A stretch of DNA of 5,780 nucleotides from an uncultured bacterium (GTDB lineage Bacteria > Actinomycetota > Actinomycetes > S36-B12). The notes beneath the pieces were generated by a model. That model worked only from the letters and a program-made list of their open reading frames with translations. It searched no databases and was not told the DNA's origin. Position numbers and translations under genes: made by a program. The stretch covers positions 1 to 5,780 of the forward strand of contig CAJBMR010000190.1 in the NCBI GenBank assembly GCA_903954205.1, given 5' to 3'. Positions 1-5,780 of this stretch are shown here, one piece after another. Every line of letters starts with the position of its first letter. The stretch's first letter is position 1.

Positions 1-705
1 CGCGCGGCCCCGGTGCGTGTCGTGGTGAGCCAGGGTTGCCGGCCGATCGGCGATCCCATGACCGTGACCTCCGCCGAGGGCACCACCGTCCGGGAGCTCG
101 CCGGACGTCCCGCCCTCGAGCGGCTGCGCGATGTCGTGTCCGCACTCGACACCGATGATCAGGCCCTAGCCGTGCGGGGCCTGCACGTCGGGATCGCGCG
201 CGACCCCCGCGTGGACGGCGCGCATGCAGGGGATTTCGTGATCCGCGGGATCCTCGGCGTGGATGCTCAGAGCGGCGCCGTGTCCGTGGGCGACGATGTC
301 GACGTCGGATCGCTCGTGAGGCTCCACCTGCGCGATGCCGACTCGGCGGATGCCGATCTGCGCACCGCCGTCGGTCTCGTCGGCCGCGATCGCGCGGTCG
401 CCGGGGCGTACCTCGTCACGTGCAACGGACGTGGCGGAGCGATGTTCACGAGCTCGGACCATGACGCCGCCATCGTGCGTGAAGGCCTCGGCACCATGGC
501 CGTGGGCGGATTCTTCGCCGCTGGCGAGATCGGGCCTGTCGGAGGCGATAATCACCTGCACGGTTTCACCGCCGTGCTGCTCGTGGTCGATCCGGCGATC
601 CAAGGAGACGGAGATGTCGAGGTCAGCCGCCCGGTGGACTGGGACACCGAGTTCGACGTCGCTCGATTCGACGAGGAGCTGCGCGACTTCCTCGGGCCCT
701 CCTGA
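1..705 (+). CDS. FIST-domain sensory protein, C-terminal part (5' truncated by window edge)
   Basis: The reading frame is open from base 1 with no stop, so this is the 3' part of a longer gene; the GTG at position 13 is probably internal. The visible 234 codons carry FIST C-domain features: GCRPIG near the start, a central CNGRGGAMF segment, then GGFFAAGEIGPVGG followed by HGFTAVLLVV. FIST domains are predicted intracellular ligand-sensing modules, thought to bind small molecules such as amino acids, and are often attached to signalling outputs; this is family knowledge and is not shown here. The FIST N-terminal half should lie upstream of the window. After the domain there is only an acidic tail of about 35 residues (VDWDTEFDVARFDEELRDF), so no kinase, cyclase or methyl-acceptor output is fused at the C-terminus. 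It may be a stand-alone FIST protein. No transmembrane segment is visible. It ends in TGA, 65 bases before the next gene on the same strand. Confidence 0.85.
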   Translation, partial: RAAPVRVVVSQGCRPIGDPMTVTSAEGTTVRELAGRPALERLRDVVSALDTDDQALAVRGLHVGIARDPRVDGAHAGDFVIRGILGVDAQSGAVSVGDDVDVGSLVRLHLRDADSADADLRTAVGLVGRDRAVAGAYLVTCNGRGGAMFTSSDHDAAIVREGLGTMAVGGFFAAGEIGPVGGDNHLHGFTAVLLVVDPAIQGDGDVEVSRPVDWDTEFDVARFDEELRDFLGPS

Positions 706-707
706 AT

Positions 708-742
708 CGTCGTCCACAGGCCGGCGCGTGCCGTTGACGACG
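708..742. repeat. Imperfect nested inverted repeat between FIST gene and metallohydrolase gene
   Basis: CGTCGTC at 708-714 is the exact reverse complement of GACGACG at 736-742, with a 21-base interval. Inside the interval, CGGC (722-725) and GCCG (730-733) can form a second short stem around GCGT. No T-tract follows, so it is a poor intrinsic terminator. The right arm overlaps the candidate -35 element at 734-739, so a regulator site is possible. A chance match in GC-rich sequence is also plausible. Confidence 0.3.
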
Positions 743-764
743 GGCATCCGTCTCGGCCTACGGT
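734..764 (+). promoter_or_regulatory. Candidate sigma-70-type promoter of the metallohydrolase/DUF2786 operon
   Basis: TTGACG (734-739) resembles the -35 consensus and TACGGT (759-764) fits the actinobacterial TAnnnT -10 consensus, with a 19-base spacer. The -10 box ends 6 bases before the GTG start at 771. Transcription would therefore begin at or next to the start codon, giving a leaderless mRNA, which is common in actinobacteria. Only a weak GGTGG lies upstream as a ribosome binding site, which agrees with leaderless translation. This is inferred from sequence pattern alone. Confidence 0.5.
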
Positions 765-770
765 GGCCCC

Positions 771-1277
771 GTGACTCCACGTGACCAGCACCGCTCCGCC
801 GTGTACGCCGCGGAGGAGCAGTGGGCGCGCCAGCTCGCGCGCGGCGGCACCGTGGACTTCTTCGGGTCGCCCCTGCAGGTCCCCACGGAGCGGCGCTTCG
901 CGGATATCGCCTCCGTGCAGCGCTACGTCGAGTCCGTGCTTGCCCTCATCGGTGTCGTGACGCGGTGGCCGGGCGTGCCGCCCGTGCGGGTGCGCGAGCG
1001 CGCAGGCACCGGCAGGGCGCACTATTCCGATGGGGTCATCGCGCTGCCGCTCAAGGGACTTGTCGGGGAGCGCTGGGCCGCACGCGAGTCGGTCGTGCTC
1101 CACGAGCTCACCCATCATCTTGTGGCTCACTCGCATCCCGGTGTGGCGGCACACGGCCCGGAGTTCTGCGGCGACGAGGTCCTGCTCGCCGAGATCACGC
1201 TCGGGCCCGAGGCGGCGCTGCTCCTGCGCGCGGCCTTCGACGGTGCGGGCATCCCGGTCGCGGAGCGGACCCGGTGA
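771..1277 (+). CDS. Putative HEXXH metallohydrolase, TIGR04338-like (Rv0185-like)
   Basis: This 168-residue protein has a zinc-metallopeptidase signature: HELTHHL at 111-117 (H111 and H115 as metal ligands, E112 as catalytic base) followed by HGPEF at 128-132, where H128 is a likely third ligand. The HEXXH followed by HGxxF layout recalls SprT-like and other minimal zincin folds. Size and layout match the actinobacterial family TIGR04338, which I recall as represented by M. tuberculosis Rv0185; that recall was not checked by search. No signal peptide or membrane segment is visible, so it should be cytoplasmic. Substrate and reaction are unknown. The GTG at 771 is chosen because a -10-like hexamer ends 6 bases before it and the protein then starts cleanly with MTPRDQHR. 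The stop overlaps the start of the DUF2786 gene in GTGA, so the two genes are almost certainly co-transcribed and translationally coupled. Confidence 0.85.
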   Translation: MTPRDQHRSAVYAAEEQWARQLARGGTVDFFGSPLQVPTERRFADIASVQRYVESVLALIGVVTRWPGVPPVRVRERAGTGRAHYSDGVIALPLKGLVGERWAARESVVLHELTHHLVAHSHPGVAAHGPEFCGDEVLLAEITLGPEAALLLRAAFDGAGIPVAERTR

Positions 1278-2086
1278 GCCATCTCGATCGCATCGCTGCC
1301 CTGCTGGTCAAGGCCGAGCGCAGCGATAATCCGCACGAGGCCGAGGCCTATCTCGCCAAGGCACAGGCGCTCGCGACCCAGGCGAGTGTCGATCTTGCCG
1401 TGGCGCGCGCGCTCACTGCACGGCGCGAGGCGCGCGAGCAGCCGGTGAGCGTGACGATCACCATCGGCGAGCGCGGCAAGCGGGCCAACACCCACCTGGT
1501 GAGCCTCTTCGTGGTTGTCGGGCAGTGCAATTCCCTGCAGGTCGACATCGCTCACAACTCCACCTATGTCATCGCCTACGGCATGCCGAGCGATATCGAG
1601 CTGGTGGAGGCACTCTTCGGCTCGCTCGCCACGCAGATGACCGCTTCCGCGACGACGTGGCTCGCGGTCGGGGAGTGGAAGGGCGACACCTACGTCTCAC
1701 GTGATGGCTGGCGCAAGCCGCACACAGCGCAGACTGCGCGTGCGGCGTTCTACCGTGCCTTCATCGACCGCATCGGCGACCGTCTGCAGGAGGCGCGCGA
1801 GGAGGTGCTCGCCGAGGCCGAGCGCCAGCGTGTCGAGATCCCCGCGGAGGCGCCGGGTGGCAAGGCCGTCGCGACGACGGGGGCCCTGGTGCTGCGCAGC
1901 AAGGAGACGGAGGTGCGGTCCTTCTATCGCAAGGCCTCGACAGCGCGGGGGCGATGGAGTGGCTACTCCGGCGGGGTCAGTCGGCGCGCAGGGAGTGCCT
2001 CTCGCGCCGGCCGTGAGGCTGCGGACCGTGCGCGCACCACGAGCGCGAAGGGCATCGGAGCGAAGGGCCCCGGGCTGACCGCCTAG
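1274..2086 (+). CDS. DUF2786-domain protein with basic C-terminal tail
   Basis: The 270-residue product starts at the GTG that overlaps the metallohydrolase stop; a GGAG at 1262-1265 with 8-base spacing serves as ribosome binding site. The open frame extends upstream to 821, but that part only shadows the metallohydrolase gene. Residues about 4-43 (LDRIAALLVKAERS, then HEAEAYLAKAQALA) match the DUF2786 helical domain. Residues about 60-180 hold a second region, including the segment GMPSDIELVEALFGSLATQM and FYRAFIDRIGDRL, which resembles the domain that often follows DUF2786 (DUF7168-like, from memory). The last 60 or so residues are low-complexity and rich in Arg, Lys, Ala, Gly and Ser, probably disordered and able to bind nucleic acid. 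The biochemical function is unknown. Pairing with an HEXXH protein suggests a partner, adaptor or substrate relation, which is inference. Its TAG stop shares the CTAG at 2083-2086 with the opposing P450 gene. Confidence 0.85.
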   Translation: MSHLDRIAALLVKAERSDNPHEAEAYLAKAQALATQASVDLAVARALTARREAREQPVSVTITIGERGKRANTHLVSLFVVVGQCNSLQVDIAHNSTYVIAYGMPSDIELVEALFGSLATQMTASATTWLAVGEWKGDTYVSRDGWRKPHTAQTARAAFYRAFIDRIGDRLQEAREEVLAEAERQRVEIPAEAPGGKAVATTGALVLRSKETEVRSFYRKASTARGRWSGYSGGVSRRAGSASRAGREAADRARTTSAKGIGAKGPGLTA

Positions 2087-3522
2087 CGACGACGCAGCAC
2101 CATCGGCATGCCATCGCGGGAGCGCAGGGTCACTGCAGGGATGAGGGTGATATCGCTGCCGGGCACGAGCTCGGGCCGCCAACGCTGGGCGAGGGTGGCG
2201 AGCACGAGGGTCGCTTCAGTCCACGCGAACTGCTCTCCGATGCACCGACGGTTCCCCCAGCCGAAGGGGAACCAGGCTCCTCGGGGCTGACCAGGTGCGT
2301 CTTCGCTGAAGTTGCCTTCGGCATCGATCCATCGCTGCGGACGGAAGGCAAGCGAGGAGTCCCACCAGCGCGGGCTTCGGTGCATAGCGAACTGGCTGAT
2401 GAGCGTGATCGAACCCTCGGGGACGGTCCAGCCGTCCACCTCGATGTCGGAGAGGCGGCGCCGGCCCTGGATCCACGCGGGGGGATAGAGCCGGATGGAT
2501 TCGGCGATCACGGCACGGCTGCGCGGCAGCGACGCCATGTCATCCATCGTCGGGGCGCGCCCGTCGAGGACCGCGTCGAGCTCCTCGTGGAGCCACTCGG
2601 CGACCTCCGGATACTGAGCGAGGAGCATCCAGGTCCAGGTCATCGTCATTGCGGTGGTCTCGTGCCCGGCCAGGATGAGGGTCATGGCCTCGTCGCGCAC
2701 CTGAGCATCGGTGAATCCCGACCCGTCTTCCTCGGCAGCGAGGAGCATGCTGAGCATGTCTCCCGTGTCACCGAGCGCGCGGTGCTCATCGATCGTGCGC
2801 TGCACGATCCTGTCGATGCGAGCGAAGGACGTGAGCGCCCGCTTCCGCGGAGGGCTGGGGATGCTCAGTGCCTTCGGGCCGAACACCAGATAGCGGCCCA
2901 TCCCGGTGAGCAGCCCCTCGAGGGCTTCGCCGATCTCCTGCGCGTCATCTGCGAGGTCGGCACCGAAGAGCGTGCGCCCGACGATAGTGAGCGTGAGCGC
3001 GGACATGTCGGTCTGCATGTCGACGGCTTGGCCGTCGCGCCACGCGGCTTCGTGGTCGAGAGTGAGGGAGACCATGTCGCGCGCGTACTCAGCGATCCGG
3101 TCACGGTGGAAGGCCGGCTGGACGAGTCGGCGATTGCGCAGGTGCACCTCGCCCTCGCTCGTGAGCAGGCCGTTGCCGAGGACGGCCTTGGCGCCCTGCA
3201 GGCCGGGGCCCTTCATCGTCTCGCGGCCATGCCCGATGAAGGCTTCCACGATGGCCTCGGGAGAGGTGAGCAGATAGGTGTGCTCGCCGATGAGGTTCAT
3301 GTGCGCGATGGTCGGGTACTTGCGCTCTATCTCGACCATGAACCATGGCGCGTCATTGCCCGTGACGAACCGCCGGACGACCTGAATACCCCGGGGACCT
3401 GGTGGTCGGGCCACATCACGGCGCCGGTCCTTGGGTATCACTACGTCCGTATGCGCCATCCGCGCCATGGAGACGCGAGCCGTTTCGCGGAGGTCCAGCG
3501 GCGGGTCGGTGACGGCGCTCAT
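2083..3522 (-). CDS. Cytochrome P450 monooxygenase
   Basis: The product is 479 residues from the ATG at 3522, within normal bacterial P450 length. The landmarks are complete and in order: a PPGPRG hinge (40-45), HxxxR in the C-helix (H127-R131), the I-helix oxygen-activation motif AGHETT (285-290), the K-helix ExxR (ESIR, 341-344), a PERF-like FRPQRW (393-398), and the heme-binding loop FGWGNRRCIG (420-429) with Cys427 as the thiolate ligand. It should be a catalytically competent heme monooxygenase. There is no N-terminal membrane anchor, so it is likely soluble. The PPGPRG and AGHETT features recall class-E-type P450s; the substrate cannot be read from sequence. No ferredoxin or reductase is nearby, so electrons must come from elsewhere. 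The frame stays open upstream to 3726, but that overlaps ilvA. The start is uncertain: GGAGGG sits directly against the ATG at 3522, and in-frame ATGs at 3468 and 3459 are alternatives. Confidence 0.95.
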   Translation of the reverse strand: MSAVTDPPLDLRETARVSMARMAHTDVVIPKDRRRDVARPPGPRGIQVVRRFVTGNDAPWFMVEIERKYPTIAHMNLIGEHTYLLTSPEAIVEAFIGHGRETMKGPGLQGAKAVLGNGLLTSEGEVHLRNRRLVQPAFHRDRIAEYARDMVSLTLDHEAAWRDGQAVDMQTDMSALTLTIVGRTLFGADLADDAQEIGEALEGLLTGMGRYLVFGPKALSIPSPPRKRALTSFARIDRIVQRTIDEHRALGDTGDMLSMLLAAEEDGSGFTDAQVRDEAMTLILAGHETTAMTMTWTWMLLAQYPEVAEWLHEELDAVLDGRAPTMDDMASLPRSRAVIAESIRLYPPAWIQGRRRLSDIEVDGWTVPEGSITLISQFAMHRSPRWWDSSLAFRPQRWIDAEGNFSEDAPGQPRGAWFPFGWGNRRCIGEQFAWTEATLVLATLAQRWRPELVPGSDITLIPAVTLRSRDGMPMVLRRR

Positions 3523-3559
3523 CCCTCCAGTCTGCACCGGGACATGCCAGGATGCGCCT
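3523..3559. promoter_or_regulatory. 37-base divergent P450/ilvA intergenic region with possible back-to-back -10 elements
   Basis: The whole divergent control region between the chosen start codons is 37 bases. On the minus strand CAGACT (3534-3529) lies 6 bases before the P450 ATG. On the plus strand CAGGAT (3548-3553) lies 6 bases before the ilvA GTG. Both loosely fit a (T/C)AnnnT -10 element placed for leaderless transcripts, but neither has a clear -35. AGGA at 3549-3552 could instead be a ribosome binding site for ilvA with 7-base spacing. If these promoters are real, each -35 region falls close to or inside the opposing promoter. Confidence 0.25.
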
Positions 3560-4780
3560 GTGGGATCCGAGGCATCAGTCACCCTGGCCGACATCGAGGC
3601 GGCGGCCGGGCGCCTCGAGGGCGTCGTACGCCGTCTCCCCGTGCACTCGGCGCGGTGGCTCTCCGATCGTGTGGGCGGTCCTGCCTTCCTGGCCACCGAG
3701 AATCTCCAGCGCGCGGGGTCCTTCAAGATCCGCGGTGCCTACAACCGGCTCAGCCAACTCACTGACGCCGAGCGCGCCGCGGGCGTCGTCGCCGCATCAG
3801 CCGGGAATCACGCCCAAGGTGTCGCCCTCGCGGCGTCCATGCTGGGCATCCGCTCCACGATCTTCATGCCGCGCTCGGCGAGCATGCCCAAGGTCATCGC
3901 CACCCGGGATTACGGCGCGGATGTGCGCTTCCACGGCGCCACGCTCGACGAGGCAATCGTCGAGGCGCGAGCCTTCGCCGAGTCGACGGGGGCCATCTTC
4001 ATCTCGCCGTTCGATCACCCCGACATCGTCGCGGGACAGGGCACGCTCGGATTGGAGATCCTCGAGCAGGTTCCCGACGTGCGCACTGTCGTCGTGTGCA
4101 CCGGCGGCGGCGGACTCCTCGCCGGAGTCGCGCTCGCTATCGCCTCGCAGCGCCCGGATGTCAAGGTCATCGGTGCGCAGGCGGCGGGTGCGGCGGCGTA
4201 CCCACCCTCACTCCTCGCCGGGCATCCCGTCCCCCTGAAGGTCATGCGCACCATGGCCGACGGCATCGCCGTGGGCCGCCCGGGCGACGTACCCTTCGCC
4301 CTCATCCAGAAGCACGTAAACGACATCCGCGTGGTCTCGGAGGACATGCTCGCCAAGGCGCAACTGCAGCTCCTCGAGCGGTCGAAGCTCGTGGTGGAGC
4401 CCGGGGGCGCGGCGGCCGTGGCGGCGATCATGGACGACCCGACTTCCTTCGAGACCCCCCTGGTGGCGGTGCTCTCGGGCGGCAACGTCGATCCGCTCGT
4501 GATGATGCGTGTGATCCGACACGGCCTCACCGCGGGAGGCCGCTTCACCCAGATCACCGTCCACGTCCCCGACCGGCCCGGCTCACTCGCCGGACTGCTC
4601 GCCGAGATCGGCTCGCTTGATGCAAACGTCGTCGATGTCTCCCATCTGCGCACCAATCCCCGGCTGGCCGTCGACGAGGTGGAGATCACCATCGACCTCG
4701 AGACCCGTGGTGCCGATCATCGCGAGCAACTGCTCGATCACCTCAGGCAGCGGGGGTACCGCATCACCGAGGTGCAGTAG
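3560..4780 (+). CDS. ilvA: Threonine ammonia-lyase (threonine dehydratase), single ACT domain
   Basis: This PLP enzyme converts L-threonine to 2-oxobutyrate and ammonia, the first step toward isoleucine, or threonine catabolism. The 406-residue product has a fold-type II PLP core at about 5-325: ENLQRAGSFKIRGA with K56 as the PLP lysine, SAGNHAQG (80-87), the phosphate-binding glycine loop GGGGLLAG (182-189) and SGGN (306-309). Residues about 331-406 (ITVHVPDRPGSLAGLLAEIG onward) form one ACT domain, the usual allosteric amino-acid sensor. This matches the short class of about 400 residues with one ACT domain and not E. coli IlvA, which has about 514 residues and two ACT-like units. Whether it is feedback-inhibited by isoleucine cannot be read here. 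The GTG at 3560 is chosen because AGGA lies 7 bases upstream, the protein then begins just before the conserved core, and earlier in-frame starts would overlap the P450 gene. It may also act on serine. Confidence 0.93.
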   Translation: MGSEASVTLADIEAAAGRLEGVVRRLPVHSARWLSDRVGGPAFLATENLQRAGSFKIRGAYNRLSQLTDAERAAGVVAASAGNHAQGVALAASMLGIRSTIFMPRSASMPKVIATRDYGADVRFHGATLDEAIVEARAFAESTGAIFISPFDHPDIVAGQGTLGLEILEQVPDVRTVVVCTGGGGLLAGVALAIASQRPDVKVIGAQAAGAAAYPPSLLAGHPVPLKVMRTMADGIAVGRPGDVPFALIQKHVNDIRVVSEDMLAKAQLQLLERSKLVVEPGGAAAVAAIMDDPTSFETPLVAVLSGGNVDPLVMMRVIRHGLTAGGRFTQITVHVPDRPGSLAGLLAEIGSLDANVVDVSHLRTNPRLAVDEVEITIDLETRGADHREQLLDHLRQRGYRITEVQ

Positions 4781-4788
4781 CGCCGGAG

Positions 4789-4794
4789 TAGCCT
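4789..4794 (+). promoter_or_regulatory. Possible -10 element for the ABC exporter genes
   Basis: TAGCCT fits TAnnnT and ends 7 bases before the GTG start at 4802, the placement expected for a leaderless transcript. I see no convincing -35. The only ribosome-binding-like motif is GGAG at 4785-4788, 13 bases from the start, which is too far to be ideal. The exporter could have its own promoter here as well as read-through from ilvA. Confidence 0.3.
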
Positions 4795-4801
4795 GCATGC
4801 C

Positions 4802-5755
4802 GTGTCCGACATCATCGAGGCTCGGGGCCTCGTCAAGAAGTACGGCGATGTGATCGCACTGGACGGTCTGGATCTCAGCGTCCCGGAGGGCACGGTCTAC
4901 GGCCTCCTCGGCCCCAATGGAGCCGGCAAGACGACCACGGTCCGCATCCTCACCACCCTCCTGCTGCCGGACTCGGGCACCGCGACGGTCGATGGGCTCG
5001 ACGTCGTCAAGAAGCCCAACGCCGTACGCCGAATCATCGGCCTCACGGGCCAGTACGCGGCGGTCGACGAGTACCTCACGGGCCGCGAGAACCTCCGGAT
5101 GTTCGGCGATCTCTACCACCTGCCCTCGAAGTACGTGAAGGAGCGAAGCGACGAGTTGCTTGTGCGCTTCGACCTGGCCGATGCAGCCGACCGCTCGCTG
5201 CGCACGTACTCGGGTGGCATGCGGCGGCGCCTCGACCTCGCGGCCAGCCTCATCGCCAAGCCGCGAGTCCTCTTCCTGGATGAGCCGACGACGGGACTCG
5301 ACCCGCGCTCACGCATCGGACTGTGGGAGGTCATCACCGACCTCGTCGCTGACGGCACCACCGTCTTGCTCACGACGCAGTACCTCGAGGAAGCGGATCA
5401 ATTGGCGGAGGAGATCGTGGTCATCGATCACGGTCGGGTCATCGCCCAGGGGACATCCGACACCCTCAAGGATCAGGTCGGCGGCGATCGACTCGAGGTC
5501 GTCGTCGAGAACCCGGCCCAGGTCGACGAGGCGGCCCAGGCCCTGCGCTCGGTGGCGACGGGCGAGGTGACGGTGAATCGAGATGATCACCGGGTCGTCG
5601 CACCGGTGGTCGGCGGCTCCCTCACGCTGGTCGACGCCGTGCGCTCGCTTGATGCGGCGCACGTGGCCATCGCTGACGTCGCGCTACGCCGGCCGACACT
5701 GGACGACGTCTTCCTCTCCCTGACCGGACATTCCGCAGAGGAGGACCAGGCATGA
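4802..5755 (+). CDS. ABC transporter ATP-binding protein, DrrA-like (daunorubicin resistance family)
   Basis: This 317-residue ATPase would power export of a hydrophobic compound together with a separate membrane permease. It has Walker A GPNGAGKTT (37-45), Q-loop Gln at 84 in TGQYAAVDE, ABC signature YSGGMRRRL (136-144), Walker B VLFLDE (156-161) with catalytic E161, and D-loop TGLD (164-167). At the switch-histidine position the sequence reads TTQYLEEADQLAE, with Gln193 in place of His; TTQYL at this site is typical of DrrA-type exporters as I recall them. The C-terminal extension ends in RRPTLDDVFLSLTGH, another hallmark of this subfamily. The GTG start lies 21 bases after ilvA. Its stop overlaps the start of the next gene in ATGA, so the two are translationally coupled. 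The cargo is unknown: family members handle antibiotics, lipids and other amphiphiles, and the window holds no biosynthetic cluster to point to one. Confidence 0.93.
   Translation: MSDIIEARGLVKKYGDVIALDGLDLSVPEGTVYGLLGPNGAGKTTTVRILTTLLLPDSGTATVDGLDVVKKPNAVRRIIGLTGQYAAVDEYLTGRENLRMFGDLYHLPSKYVKERSDELLVRFDLADAADRSLRTYSGGMRRRLDLAASLIAKPRVLFLDEPTTGLDPRSRIGLWEVITDLVADGTTVLLTTQYLEEADQLAEEIVVIDHGRVIAQGTSDTLKDQVGGDRLEVVVENPAQVDEAAQALRSVATGEVTVNRDDHRVVAPVVGGSLTLVDAVRSLDAAHVAIADVALRRPTLDDVFLSLTGHSAEEDQA
5739..5744 (+). promoter_or_regulatory. Strong Shine-Dalgarno for the downstream permease gene
   Basis: AGGAGG lies 7 bases before the ATG at 5752, inside the last codons of the ABC ATPase gene. It is the best ribosome binding site in the window and supports that ATG as a real start. 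Confidence 0.8.
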
Positions 5756-5780
5756 GCACCTCTGTCCCCACACGAAGCCG
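5752..5780 (+). CDS. Start of a probable ABC-2-type permease gene (3' truncated by window edge)
   Basis: An ATG overlapping the ABC ATPase stop as ATGA opens a frame that runs to the window edge, encoding MSTSVPTRS and then a partial codon run. A perfect AGGAGG precedes it. The identity rests only on context: DrrA-type ATPases are normally followed by a DrrB-type six-helix ABC-2 permease, and the polar N-terminus seen here would fit the cytoplasmic leader of such a protein. No membrane segment is within the window. Confidence 0.6.

Noticed and set aside
166..1154. Minus-strand open frames at 166-780 and 552-1154
   Set aside because: They lie opposite the FIST and metallohydrolase genes, have no start signals or recognisable motifs, and look like codon-bias shadows.
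821..1273. Upstream extension of the DUF2786 reading frame
   Set aside because: This part overlaps the metallohydrolase gene in another frame and gives an Arg/Ala-rich translation typical of a GC-rich shadow. The GTG at 1274 has a ribosome binding site and begins right at the conserved domain.
3431..3559. Longer N-terminus for the threonine ammonia-lyase from upstream starts
   Set aside because: It would overlap the opposing P450 gene, and the translated segment does not resemble any ammonia-lyase leader. The GTG at 3560 gives the usual length.
3523..3726. Longer N-terminus for the P450
   Set aside because: It would run antisense into the ilvA catalytic core, and the Arg/Ser/Pro-rich translation is not P450-like.
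2380..3765. 461-codon open frame on the plus strand opposite the P450 gene
   Set aside because: It is antisense to a P450 with all catalytic motifs in place and extends into ilvA. The predicted product has no recognisable motif. Long antisense frames are expected in GC-rich coding DNA.
3560..5780. Antibiotic biosynthesis cluster, suggested by a P450 beside a daunorubicin-type exporter
   Set aside because: No synthase, tailoring enzyme or pathway regulator is present, and the P450 is transcribed in the opposite direction from the exporter. The genes around it are ordinary housekeeping or unknown types.

Overview
This window looks like chromosomal DNA from a high-GC Gram-positive actinobacterium. 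The base composition is strongly GC-rich (judged by eye), GTG starts are frequent, and genes are packed with tiny gaps or 4-base overlaps. The gene families also point to that phylum: an actinobacterial HEXXH metallohydrolase next to a DUF2786 protein, a P450 and a DrrA-type ABC exporter. I cannot name a genus.

Layout, left to right. (1) The 3' part of a FIST-domain sensory protein gene runs off the left edge (1-705, +). (2) A 65-base gap holds an inverted repeat and a good promoter candidate. (3) A two-gene operon follows (+), joined by a GTGA overlap: a small HEXXH metalloprotein (771-1277) and a DUF2786 protein with a basic tail (1274-2086). (4) A cytochrome P450 (2083-3522, -) converges on that operon; the two stop codons share one CTAG palindrome. 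(5) A single-ACT threonine ammonia-lyase, ilvA (3560-4780, +), diverges from the P450 with only 37 bases between the start codons. (6) A DrrA-like ABC ATPase (4802-5755, +) follows, coupled by an ATGA overlap to the first ten codons of what is probably its permease, which leaves the window at the right edge.

The genes do not form one obvious pathway. IlvA makes 2-oxobutyrate from threonine for isoleucine synthesis or threonine catabolism. The P450 is a soluble monooxygenase of unknown substrate with no redox partner in view. The ABC pair should export a hydrophobic compound. The metallohydrolase and DUF2786 pair is the least understood unit, and its tight coupling suggests a shared role. I see no CRISPR array, transposon, tRNA, rRNA or phage gene, and no convincing new multi-gene system. 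The most useful observations are the uncharacterised metallohydrolase/DUF2786 module, the compressed divergent and convergent junctions, and a recurring arrangement of -10-like hexamers placed 6-7 bases before start codons, which suggests leaderless transcription.
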